Shown here in pieces: positions 1-6,455 of a stretch of 7,397 bases of DNA. The notes under the pieces are model-generated. The model had not been told where the DNA came from and did no database searches. It worked only from the letters and a program-made list of their open reading frames with translations. Each line of letters opens with the position of its first letter. Position 1 is the stretch's first letter. This stretch comes from CAZYPH01 sp964649095 (GTDB lineage Bacteria > Bdellovibrionota > UBA1018 > UBA923), in NCBI GenBank assembly GCA_964649095.1, contig CAZYPH010000105.1, positions 1-7,397 on the forward strand, read 5' to 3'. The translations under genes and the position numbers were made by a program.

Positions 1-825
1 ATGGCCCACAGTAGTGAAGATGTGGCGCATTTATTATCAGCTATCGCCGGTTATGATCCTCTCGATTCGACATCGCATCCCAACTATGCACCAGGTGTTG
101 ACTATGCCAAGGCCATGCACGCTGCATCGCAACAGAAGTGGCGTATCGGAGTGCCAAAAGAATACTTCAGTAGTGGCATCCAGAACTCCGTTGCCGACAC
201 AGTAAAACAGGCGCTAGATGCGCTTCAAAAACAAGGCCATACATTAGTCGACATCACGTTACCGCATACGCAGTATAGCGTTGCTGTTTATTATATTGTC
301 GCTGTGAGTGAGGCGTCTTCGAATCTATCGCGGTTTGACGGCGTGCGTTTTGGGCAGCGAGTTGGCGGCGATTTAAGTTTGACGGAGATGTATAAAAAAA
401 CTCGTGCCCTGTTTGGCGATGAAGTTCAGCGCCGAATTCTGCTCGGTACCTTTGCTTTGAGCGCGGGTTATTACGACGCCTATTATAACAAGGCTTGTCA
501 GGTGCGTGCCTTGATTAGTCGAGATTTTACGGAGGCCTTTAAAAACGTTGATCTCATTGTCGGACCAGTCACACAAAAGACCGCATTTAAATTAAGTGAA
601 AAATCGGGCACACCACTCGAGATGTATCTCAACGATTTGTTAACGATTCCAGCCAACTTAAGCGGCTTGCCAGCCGTATCGGTACCTGTGGGTCGCGACC
701 CACAAAATTTGCCGATCGGCATGCAGTTTATCGGAAACTATTTTGACGACGCCAAAGTGCTGGCGGCGGCACATAGAATTGAAAATCATATTTACGCGGA
801 GCCTAAAGTAGAGGTGTTGTCATGA
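1..825 (+). CDS. gatA: Glutamyl-tRNA(Gln)/aspartyl-tRNA(Asn) amidotransferase subunit A, 3' part (5'-truncated by window edge)
   Basis: GatA is the amidase subunit of GatCAB: it releases ammonia from glutamine (or asparagine), which GatB uses to convert Glu-tRNA(Gln) or Asp-tRNA(Asn) to the amide form in the cytoplasm. The 274 visible residues match the C-terminal part of a family that is usually about 480-490 residues. The ATG at base 1 is therefore an internal Met of the conserved segment (G-P-)M-A-H-S-S-E-D-V, not the start. Recognisable blocks include EASSNLSRFDGVRFG, RRILLGTFALSAGYYDAYY, and MYLNDLLTIPANLSGLPAVS. The Arg codon at 433-435 and Asp codon at 634-636 have the same 67-residue spacing as the glutamine-binding Arg358 and Asp425 that I recall for Staphylococcus aureus GatA. 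The Lys-cis-Ser-Ser catalytic triad lies before the window. The stop TGA overlaps the gatB start. The identification is essentially certain. Confidence 0.97.
   Translation: MAHSSEDVAHLLSAIAGYDPLDSTSHPNYAPGVDYAKAMHAASQQKWRIGVPKEYFSSGIQNSVADTVKQALDALQKQGHTLVDITLPHTQYSVAVYYIVAVSEASSNLSRFDGVRFGQRVGGDLSLTEMYKKTRALFGDEVQRRILLGTFALSAGYYDAYYNKACQVRALISRDFTEAFKNVDLIVGPVTQKTAFKLSEKSGTPLEMYLNDLLTIPANLSGLPAVSVPVGRDPQNLPIGMQFIGNYFDDAKVLAAAHRIENHIYAEPKVEVLS
811..816 (+). promoter_or_regulatory. Ribosome binding site for gatB
   Basis: GAGGTG lies inside the last codons of gatA, five bases before the ATG at 822. It supports that start over the in-frame ATG at 837 (Met6), and fits translational coupling through the ATGA overlap. 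Confidence 0.75.
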
Positions 826-2285
826 GTTGGTTAGACATGGGTTTTGAACCTGTTATTGGCTTAGAAGTGCATGCGCAGCTGACTACTAAATCAAAGTTGT
901 TTTGTGCGTGTTCGACTAATTTTGATGCGGCATCGAATGCGAATTTGTGTCCGATGTGTGCTGGGCACCCAGGCACGCTACCGGTTCTAAACCGCGAGGC
1001 CGTTCGTGCGGCTATTCAAGCCGGACTGGCTTTGAACTGTTCGATTACGATGACGAGTGTTTTTTCTCGTAAGAACTATTTTTATCCTGATTTGCCCAAG
1101 GGGTATCAGATTACCCAATTTGATTTGCCAATTTGCCAACGTGGTTATCTTGATATCGATGTTGGGGGCACGCCGCAGCGTCCCGAAACGGCGCAAGTGA
1201 AACGCGTCGGTATTACTCGAATCCATCTAGAAGAAGATGCTGGTAAATCCGTCCATCATGATGGTTATTCTCTCGTAAATTTAAACAGAGCCGCGACACC
1301 TCTTATCGAAATTGTGTCGGAGCCCGACCTGCGCACGCCGGAAGAGGCTGGAGCCTATCTGCGTAAGTTGCGAACGGTGTTGATGTACCTGGGTGTGTGC
1401 GACGGCAACATGCAAGAAGGTAACTTTCGTTGCGATGCCAATGTCTCTGTACGTCGCATTGGCGAAACTAAGTTTGGCACACGAGCTGAAGTAAAAAACG
1501 TCAATAGTTTTCGTTTTGTTGAAAAAGCCATTGAGTATGAAATTTACCGTCAAATTCAGGTCGTGCAGTCTGGCGGAAAAATCGTACAAGAGACGCGTCT
1601 TTACGACAGTGCAAAAAATGCGACTTCTTCGATGCGTTCAAAAGAAGAGGCGCAAGACTATCGTTACTTCCCCGAGCCTGACCTCATTCACTTAAAACTA
1701 AACGCCGACCTCGTGCAGACGTTGAAAAATAATTTGCCAGAACTGCCCGATCAAAAGCGGGAGCGTTACGTCACTGTATTTGGTATCCCGGCTTACGATG
1801 CTGCCGTGATAACCGCTTCCAAAACATTGGCCGAGTTTTTTGAAGCCGCGGTGGCAAAGTGCCAAGAACCAAAAATGGTATCGAATTGGGTGATGGGCGA
1901 GACGTTGCGGTTATTAAAAGTGGACGACAAAGATATCGACGACCTTGCTTTAGATCCGCAAGGCCTAGGCGATCTCATTAACCTCATTAAGTCAGGAGCG
2001 ATTTCTAATAATATTGCGAAAACAGTATTTGAAGAGATGTATCGCACGGGTGCAAAACCAGCCGATGTCGTTCGTGATAAAGGCCTGGCTCAAGTCTCTG
2101 ACACATCAGCCATTCTGAAAGTGATCGATGAGGTTTTGGCCGCTAACCCTGGTCAGTTAGAGCAATACCGATCTGGCAAAGATAAACTCTTTGGCTTTTT
2201 TGTCGGACAGGTCATGAAACAGATGGCTGGCAAAGGCAATCCAGCCGTAGTGAATGATTTGTTAAAAGAAAAATTATCAAAATGA
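822..2285 (+). CDS. gatB: Aspartyl/glutamyl-tRNA amidotransferase subunit B
   Basis: GatB binds misacylated Glu-tRNA(Gln) or Asp-tRNA(Asn), activates the side-chain carboxylate with ATP and transfers ammonia channelled from GatA. The 487 residues equal the usual family length. The N-terminal cradle domain begins FEPVIGLEVHAQL. The GatB signature LVNLNRAATPLIEIVSEPDL sits at about residues 150-170, followed by an EGNFRCDANVSVR block and QDYRYFPEPDL. The C-terminal third, ending in NDLLKEKL, is the helical GatB/YqeY tail domain that contacts tRNA. Four cysteines (28, 30, 43, 46; pattern C-x-C-x12-C-x2-C) look like the zinc-binding knuckle that many but not all GatB proteins retain. The start at 822 is supported by a ribosome binding site and by a four-base overlap with gatA. 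The stop overlaps the next start (ATGA at 2282). Nothing is truncated. Confidence 0.98.
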   Translation: MSWLDMGFEPVIGLEVHAQLTTKSKLFCACSTNFDAASNANLCPMCAGHPGTLPVLNREAVRAAIQAGLALNCSITMTSVFSRKNYFYPDLPKGYQITQFDLPICQRGYLDIDVGGTPQRPETAQVKRVGITRIHLEEDAGKSVHHDGYSLVNLNRAATPLIEIVSEPDLRTPEEAGAYLRKLRTVLMYLGVCDGNMQEGNFRCDANVSVRRIGETKFGTRAEVKNVNSFRFVEKAIEYEIYRQIQVVQSGGKIVQETRLYDSAKNATSSMRSKEEAQDYRYFPEPDLIHLKLNADLVQTLKNNLPELPDQKRERYVTVFGIPAYDAAVITASKTLAEFFEAAVAKCQEPKMVSNWVMGETLRLLKVDDKDIDDLALDPQGLGDLINLIKSGAISNNIAKTVFEEMYRTGAKPADVVRDKGLAQVSDTSAILKVIDEVLAANPGQLEQYRSGKDKLFGFFVGQVMKQMAGKGNPAVVNDLLKEKLSK

Positions 2286-2821
2286 TATATATAAATAAGT
2301 TAATGTTATTGACCGCGCTGCTTACCATTTCAGCATGTTCCAATCGGCCAATACGTCAGCAGTCGATCTATCAGTTTTCGCAATGCGATAAAGACATTGG
2401 TCGCAAGGCGGTCGATCAACTTGTAATGAAAGCTGGGCTTGAGCGCTGGCATGAGACCAAAGGCCCAGTTACTCTTTATCGTAAAGCCCACTTCGTTAAA
2501 AACTCGGCGTTAGCTCAAGAGCCTTATACCGATGCCTCGGCCCAAGTGGGTATCGCCGTCTGTGCCCGAGGCGATGAAAAATATTGGGTCGTTGAAGAGT
2601 GGTACGAATGTCCGGAGCAAACAGATTTCCGTCAAGCGCCTTGCCAAGCGTCTCCCTCACTGCCTGACGCCTTAGCACTTATAACAAAGTCGGCACAGGC
2701 GCTCGGCTGTGTTGTTGCCATCGATCAACGACGTGGTCCGTCGTTTGAGTTGCACCGCCGACAAGACTTTGTCGAGGGCAACTGCCGATCGATTATTCAA
2801 TCACTGGCACCAAAACCCTAG
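2282..2821 (+). CDS. Predicted lipoprotein, cysteine-rich, function unknown
   Basis: I do not recognise the family. The 179-residue product starts with a short charged n-region (Lys6), a hydrophobic stretch LMLLTALLTI and a lipobox I-S-A-C, so Cys19 should be lipidated by the Lgt/Lsp route and the protein anchored to a membrane facing the periplasm. Residue +2 is Ser, which by the E. coli rule would allow sorting to the outer membrane. The mature part has six further cysteines (35, 94, 110, 121, 143, 168), an even number that could form three disulfides in the periplasm. No enzymatic motif is apparent. A later Met (residue 8, base 2303) would leave no charged n-region, so the first ATG is preferred, although its ribosome binding site is only a weak A-rich AAAGAA-like stretch. 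The start overlaps the gatB stop (ATGA), suggesting coupled translation. Coding status is well supported by the signal sequence; function is open. Confidence 0.85.
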   Translation: MIYINKLMLLTALLTISACSNRPIRQQSIYQFSQCDKDIGRKAVDQLVMKAGLERWHETKGPVTLYRKAHFVKNSALAQEPYTDASAQVGIAVCARGDEKYWVVEEWYECPEQTDFRQAPCQASPSLPDALALITKSAQALGCVVAIDQRRGPSFELHRRQDFVEGNCRSIIQSLAPKP

Positions 2822-2855
2822 TCTTTCGCAATCAAGAACGAGGCGCAAATAAACT

Positions 2856-3308
2856 ATGACCACAAACTTTAGCCATTTTAAAAAATTCTTACTGAGCCTT
2901 TTTTTGACGCCCTTTGTTGTAAGTTGCTCTGGTTTGCAGCCTGCGCATACAGGCCTGTTTGATTTTCAGGGCACTGTTTTTACTGTCGATAATAAACCCA
3001 TCGAAGGTGCCGTCGTCAAAGTGTTGGGTTGGGAGACCCTGACGAACCACGAAGGGCGCTGGTCGATGCAACACGTCGTCGCTTGCGGTGCGCTGCGTGA
3101 GCATCCGAGTAGTTATTCCGAGAATAATAATATTCTAATCACGCAGGATGGCTACTCCGCCGTTGAAGAGAATTTTTTGATTGTGCATCCCGCGTGGTTT
3201 CAAAGTTGCCAGGCGCAGCAGACACTAGCATTTGAGACCATTTTAAAATCAGTTGCCAATGCTCCCAAGCCTTCGCCAAAATCTAGTTATCGAAAAAACG
3301 AAATTTAG
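2856..3308 (+). CDS. Predicted lipoprotein with carboxypeptidase-regulatory-like beta domain
   Basis: This 150-residue protein has a classical export signal: basic Lys9-Lys10, a hydrophobic run of about 12 residues, and V-V-S-C with the lipidated cysteine at position 24 followed by Ser. Residues about 36-75 (FQGTVFTVDNKPIEGAVVKV, then a T-N-H-E-G-R-W turn) look like the start of a CarboxypepD_reg-like or transthyretin-like Ig fold, a module common in envelope proteins that packs or binds rather than catalyses. The pattern G-x-V-x3-D-x-x-P-I-x-G-A-x-V-x-V is the main evidence. Residues 93-99 (ILITQDG) followed by a second hydrophobic stretch fit later strands. Cys77 and Cys118 could form one disulfide. 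The C-terminus from about residue 135 is a Pro/Ser/Lys tail, probably disordered. A GAGG at 2840-2843 sits 12 bases before the ATG, a rather long spacing. It lies 34 bases after the previous lipoprotein gene and 27 before the AsmA gene. The specific role is unknown. Confidence 0.85.
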   Translation: MTTNFSHFKKFLLSLFLTPFVVSCSGLQPAHTGLFDFQGTVFTVDNKPIEGAVVKVLGWETLTNHEGRWSMQHVVACGALREHPSSYSENNNILITQDGYSAVEENFLIVHPAWFQSCQAQQTLAFETILKSVANAPKPSPKSSYRKNEI

Positions 3309-3321
3309 GGTGCATCACACC

Positions 3322-3326
3322 AGGAG
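3322..3326 (+). promoter_or_regulatory. Ribosome binding site for the AsmA-family gene
   Basis: AGGAG, nine bases before the ATG at 3336, is the strongest such site in the window. It fixes the start of the AsmA-family protein and argues for independent initiation rather than read-through from the lipoprotein gene upstream, which is in the same frame. Confidence 0.8.
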
Positions 3327-3335
3327 TGCGAATTC

Positions 3336-5927
3336 ATGAGTGCTAATACAAGTCAAAAATCCCGAGGGCGTTCTTTTCTAAAGATTGTGGCTGCAATCGT
3401 TGGGGTTTTGTTTGTTGTATTCGTGTTAATCGCAGCAATTTTGCCGCAGTTTATCGATGTTAACAAATACCGCCCTGAATTGGTGAAAGTGGCCAATTCT
3501 TATTTGAATGGTACGGCTGATATTGGAGAATTTAAACTCAGTTTTTGGCGAGGGGTTGATCTCAAAGTCCAAGGTTTAAAGATTGCCGATAAACAGGGAA
3601 TCTCCGTTTTAGACGTGAACGAAGCCCACGTCGTTCTGCCCTTTACCAGTATCTTGGCATTAGCTCCCGAACTTCGAATCATATTAAAAAAACCTAATAT
3701 TTATTTGGAGCGTTTTGCGGACGGAACAATCAATGCGCAGAAGCTTTTAAAAGAGTCGCCAAAAAAAGACGACGATAACGATCATGATGATAGTGACGAT
3801 GTTAATGCCGCCTCCAGAAACGCTAAAACATCATCACAGCAGCCTAAAGAAGCCGATAAGCACAGTGATGTGCCGGGGTGGATATTTGCCGCAGCCTTTC
3901 CATTCAAATTAGAAGAAGCCAACGTGCGTTTTGTGGATGGCTACAAGACGGCAAATAAAAATACCTATATATTCGAAAAATTAAATATACTAGTGACCGG
4001 TCTTTCTTGGCGTGACAGTGATGCAAAAACATTAGTGTCTAAGCTAGCTTCATCCGATGGCATTAAAGTTAAATTAGATACACTACTCGATGTAAAGTGG
4101 AACGGTGCCAAGCCCGCCGAGATGGGGTTTTCTGCAAAGGGCCCATTAAAACTAGAGTCCACTCTACAGTTTGAGGAAGGGTCTCAAGAGACCTTCGTCA
4201 CACTTTTAAATAGTAAACTAGACCTAACGGATTTAGACTTGTCGGTCACCGGTGCTAACCCGATTCAAAAACGTGCTGGCGTGGTATTTACCCTGAGCGA
4301 AAAGGCGCGTGTATCGAGTGATACCCTGCGATTGAGTGATGTTTCGTTAGTATTAGCCGACATTTCGCTGCGTTTATCGGGTACTGTCGATGCGTTAAAA
4401 TCGGACGATCAAAAACTCGACCTAGAGCTCATTACAAATACGATTGACTTGGTCTCTCTCCAACAGTTGGCGCCAGCCAGTGCCGGCCTCGACGTTAAGG
4501 GCTCGCTAAAGATGAGCGCTAAAGTGCTGGGCTCGGTCAAAACCCCAAAACTTTCTGCGAATCTCGATTTGAGTAATGGCAGTTTTAAAAACGCTGCGCT
4601 GAAACAAACATTACGCCTTACCGCGTCGGTTAAAGTCGACGATTCCAATGTCAACGCCTTGAGTGTTGCGTTGCAGGCCTCAAAATTTAATTTTGATGTC
4701 AGCGGGTCGGTGAAAAATCTTTTTGTAGCACCACAGGTCGCCATCCAAGTGCGGTCTTCTGAGTTGAACTTAGATGATTTGTTAGTGAGTTCTGCTGCAG
4801 CGAGCGAAGCTCGTACGAAAGAAGCCGCTCAGGCTACAACAGCGCCGTCGACAGCACCCGCTAGTGCTCCAAATTCCACAACCAGTTCTGGTGTTGTGGA
4901 TTACAACAAAATGCTCAGTGAGTTAAAAGAGAACCCCTTGTTTAGCCGCTCTACCGGCACCGTAGATATTGATTTGAAAAAAATTCTATCCACAGGGGTC
5001 GTGATCGATTCTTTTAAGACGACGGTAAATTGGCAGCGTTTGGTTTTAGACGTACGTAATCTGCTTTTACAGGCCTTTTCAGGAACAATCTCTGGTGGTT
5101 TACAGATTAACGCGCAGGCAGCAAAACCGGCGACACGTGCTCAACTTCAAATTAATCAAATTGATACGAAGTCTTTAGTAGAATCTAAAATGCCCATCGC
5201 CAAAAACACAGTGAGTGGAAAAATTAATGCTCAGTTAAACTTAAATGGTTCTGGTTTAAATCGTGCAGACATTCTTAGTAATTGGAACGGTCAAGGTCAG
5301 TTTGATTTACGCGATGCTTCGTTTTCGACCCTAGATTTTAACAAACAATTAAAAGAAGGCGTAGTCGATAAACTGCCGCAGGCCCTTTCTGACAAAGCGC
5401 AGTTGAATACCAAGTTAGACCGTGTTGGTGAAAAGAAGGGCGAATACGAGTCGATTAGTACGAAGTTTCGTTTAGCCGACGGTGTACTTAACTTAGAAGA
5501 CCTTCAAGGAAAGGCCCACCCAAACAAGGGTTTTGATTTAAAAGGTAGTGGGCGCGTACAGCTCGTTACCTATGGTTTAGACATGAGCCTTGATGTGATC
5601 GATACCTATGACATCACGAAGCTAGAATCAAAACTCAAGGACTCCCGTTACAACAAGTTTGCTGTTTCGCCAAAAATCAAAGGTACGTTATTTGAACCCA
5701 AATTCGATTGGGGTTCTACGCTCGCAAAACTTGCTCAAAACAGTTTAAAGGGCAAAGCGGCCGAGCAGCTAGGTAAGGCCCTAGGCGGTAAGGCACCTCA
5801 GGTGTTGCAGCAATTATTGGGGCGTCCAGCTAATTCAAACGCCGCCGAGGGGGCTCCTGCTCAAAATGCCGCACCCAAGCCAGAAGAAGCTGTAAAAGAT
5901 GTTCTTAAAGGTTTGTTTGGAAGATAG
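3336..5927 (+). CDS. AsmA-family envelope protein
   Basis: The 863-residue product resembles AsmA-family proteins, relatives of AsmA, YhdP and TamB. Members are anchored in the inner membrane and reach across the periplasm, with several implicated in moving phospholipid to the outer membrane. Residues 8-16 are basic (K-S-R-G-R-S-F-L-K) and 17-36 form one transmembrane helix. The family start ID.NKYRPELV follows at 40-49, then the L-x-x-G-x-K-I-A-D type strands of the N-terminal AsmA region. Residues 145-155 are an acidic tract (eight Asp, one His in 11). The middle is built of amphipathic beta-strand repeats. Residues about 485-520 are an Ala/Ser/Thr/Pro linker. From about 540 to 780 lies an AsmA-like C-terminal region, including the segment around FSTLDFNKQLKEG and the D-L-K-G-S-G-R-V-Q-L block. 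The last 35 or so residues are Ala/Pro-rich with a short amphipathic helix. Size is between E. coli AsmA (about 617) and YhdP (about 1266). I leave the symbol empty because the exact subfamily is not clear. Confidence 0.92.
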   Translation: MSANTSQKSRGRSFLKIVAAIVGVLFVVFVLIAAILPQFIDVNKYRPELVKVANSYLNGTADIGEFKLSFWRGVDLKVQGLKIADKQGISVLDVNEAHVVLPFTSILALAPELRIILKKPNIYLERFADGTINAQKLLKESPKKDDDNDHDDSDDVNAASRNAKTSSQQPKEADKHSDVPGWIFAAAFPFKLEEANVRFVDGYKTANKNTYIFEKLNILVTGLSWRDSDAKTLVSKLASSDGIKVKLDTLLDVKWNGAKPAEMGFSAKGPLKLESTLQFEEGSQETFVTLLNSKLDLTDLDLSVTGANPIQKRAGVVFTLSEKARVSSDTLRLSDVSLVLADISLRLSGTVDALKSDDQKLDLELITNTIDLVSLQQLAPASAGLDVKGSLKMSAKVLGSVKTPKLSANLDLSNGSFKNAALKQTLRLTASVKVDDSNVNALSVALQASKFNFDVSGSVKNLFVAPQVAIQVRSSELNLDDLLVSSAAASEARTKEAAQATTAPSTAPASAPNSTTSSGVVDYNKMLSELKENPLFSRSTGTVDIDLKKILSTGVVIDSFKTTVNWQRLVLDVRNLLLQAFSGTISGGLQINAQAAKPATRAQLQINQIDTKSLVESKMPIAKNTVSGKINAQLNLNGSGLNRADILSNWNGQGQFDLRDASFSTLDFNKQLKEGVVDKLPQALSDKAQLNTKLDRVGEKKGEYESISTKFRLADGVLNLEDLQGKAHPNKGFDLKGSGRVQLVTYGLDMSLDVIDTYDITKLESKLKDSRYNKFAVSPKIKGTLFEPKFDWGSTLAKLAQNSLKGKAAEQLGKALGGKAPQVLQQLLGRPANSNAAEGAPAQNAAPKPEEAVKDVLKGLFGR
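3768..3800 (+). other. Aspartate-rich acidic insert in the AsmA-family protein
   Basis: Codons 145-155 read DDDNDHDDSDD. They sit between the N-terminal AsmA segment (ending near L-L-K-E-S-P-K-K) and a Ser/Lys/Gln-rich stretch before the next folded block at W-I-F-A-A-A-F-P. Such a tract on a periplasmic protein is probably a flexible loop that could bind divalent cations; this is inference. It is not a tandem DNA repeat, since the GAC/GAT codons are interspersed. Confidence 0.6.
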
Positions 5928-5930
5928 GGG
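5926..5930 (+). promoter_or_regulatory. Ribosome binding site overlapping the AsmA stop codon
   Basis: AGGGG begins within the TAG stop of the AsmA gene and ends nine bases before the ATG at 5940. It supports translation start at 5940 for the small interrupted gene, and coupling to termination of the AsmA gene. Confidence 0.6.
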
Positions 5931-5939
5931 TTTATAAAT

Positions 5940-6029
5940 ATGAAAAAATGCATATATAAAAAAGTAAATATATTGACGGTTCTGGTTTTAGCTATTGTTG
6001 TTTTGGTCGTTTGTTGCTGTGAATATTAG
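5940..6029 (+). CDS. Short ORF: signal/anchor segment (29 residues) ending at an in-frame TAG; probably the 5' end of the gene continuing to 6455
   Basis: The codons read Met-Lys-Lys-Cys-Ile-Tyr-Lys-Lys, then a hydrophobic run N-I-L-T-V-L-V-L-A-I-V-V-L-V-V, then Cys-Cys-Cys-Glu-Tyr and TAG at 6027-6029. A basic start followed by about 15 apolar residues is typical of a signal peptide or single membrane anchor. The V-V-C-C-C end resembles a lipobox only loosely, because Val or Cys at -1 is atypical. A ribosome binding site at 5926-5930 supports the ATG. The frame after the TAG has no further stop until 6453 and encodes a protein-like sequence lacking any export signal of its own. I therefore read this as the severed N-terminus of that gene. 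It could instead be a genuine 29-residue membrane peptide; membrane microproteins of this size exist. It is too short for routine gene callers. Confidence 0.5.
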   Translation: MKKCIYKKVNILTVLVLAIVVLVVCCCEY

Positions 6030-6455
6030 TTAAATAACGATTATCTATGCGCCGCTAAGTACTACAACTACAATGCAGCACCAGGTAATGCCTTTTATGT
6101 TCAGGTGACCGTGGCCGTTAAAACCGACGATGGCAAATACCGCGTCAAGTCGTTAGTTGATGGTCAGGCACGTGTTGGTATCTACAATCCAGATACTGAA
6201 AATTTTGACGAAGGTTATTACACGCTAGCTTACGAACGTGGCAAAAAAATTGCCGAACTTGAAGAAGAAGTCCGTTACCTAAAAGAACAGGTAGCCAAAA
6301 AAGACAAAGAAAACTTTCAACTGAAACTGCGTATGAAGTACCTACGAGCCGGTAAAGTAGACGCGGTAAAAAAAGTAGACCCCGCAGCAGCGGACGATGC
6401 TGCCGATGATGAGGCTGCAGAATCGAAGGCCCCATCAGAAAAAAATGAAGACTAG
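6030..6455 (+). pseudogene. Body of an interrupted coiled-coil envelope protein gene (open frame from the TAG to the stop; nominal GTG start at 6105)
   Basis: The frame opens directly after the TAG at 6027 and runs to TAG at 6453. The first 25 codons (LNNDYLCAAKYYNYNAAPGNAFYVQ) look protein-like but contain no initiation codon. The only candidate is GTG at 6105, which falls inside an alternating strand V-Q-V-T-V-A-V-K and has no good ribosome binding site (AGGT at 6083-6086 is too far). Counting from that GTG, residues 1-42 form a small possibly beta-rich region. Residues 49-80 form a coiled coil with an unbroken 3-4 spacing of core positions (I49, L52, V56, L59, V63, K66, N70, L73, M77, L80). 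Residues 92-116 are an Ala/Asp/Glu tail. Joined to 5940-6029 the product would be about 171 codons: anchor, region, coiled coil, acidic tail. I do not recognise a family. It may be a pseudogene by one nonsense change, a read-through gene, a sequence error, or a shortened gene starting at 6105. Confidence 0.5.
6105..6455 (+). CDS. Hypothetical coiled-coil protein, alternative model starting at GTG
   Basis: This is the 116-residue model that a gene caller would produce for the same locus if the TAG at 6027 is a real stop. It contains a short strand-rich N-terminus, a coiled coil of nearly five heptads at residues 49-80 and an acidic tail. It would be cytoplasmic because no signal remains, unlike its envelope-directed neighbours to the left. 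Its 3' end overlaps the Ppx/GppA start by 11 bases. The GTG start lacks a convincing ribosome binding site, so I consider the model of a longer interrupted gene more likely. I give the model separately so that the coordinates are available. Confidence 0.5.
   Translation: MTVAVKTDDGKYRVKSLVDGQARVGIYNPDTENFDEGYYTLAYERGKKIAELEEEVRYLKEQVAKKDKENFQLKLRMKYLRAGKVDAVKKVDPAAADDAADDEAAESKAPSEKNED

Noticed and set aside
1..3. ATG at base 1 as the gatA start
   Set aside because: The sequence beginning there matches the middle of GatA (about residue 212 onward), so it is an internal Met at the window edge.
3309..3321. GGTG-CATCA-CACC inverted repeat in the gap before the AsmA-like gene, considered as a terminator
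   Set aside because: The stem is only four base pairs and is followed by the AGGAG ribosome binding site, not a T-run. It is too weak to call a terminator or regulatory hairpin.
4409..4744. 111-codon minus-strand open frame inside the AsmA-family gene
   Set aside because: It is fully contained in a strongly supported gene and has no domain or ribosome binding site context; a shadow frame.
5973..6010. TTGACG followed by TA-rich sequence as a possible sigma-70 promoter before the coiled-coil body or ppx
   Set aside because: No acceptable -10 hexamer lies 16-18 bases downstream, and the TTGACG is explained as Leu-Thr codons in the hydrophobic leader segment.
6047..6058. ATG at 6047 and ATG at 6073 as alternative starts for the coiled-coil body
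   Set aside because: Both are out of frame with it. The first meets TAA after two more codons and the second meets TGA after ten more, so neither can supply the missing N-terminus without a frameshift.
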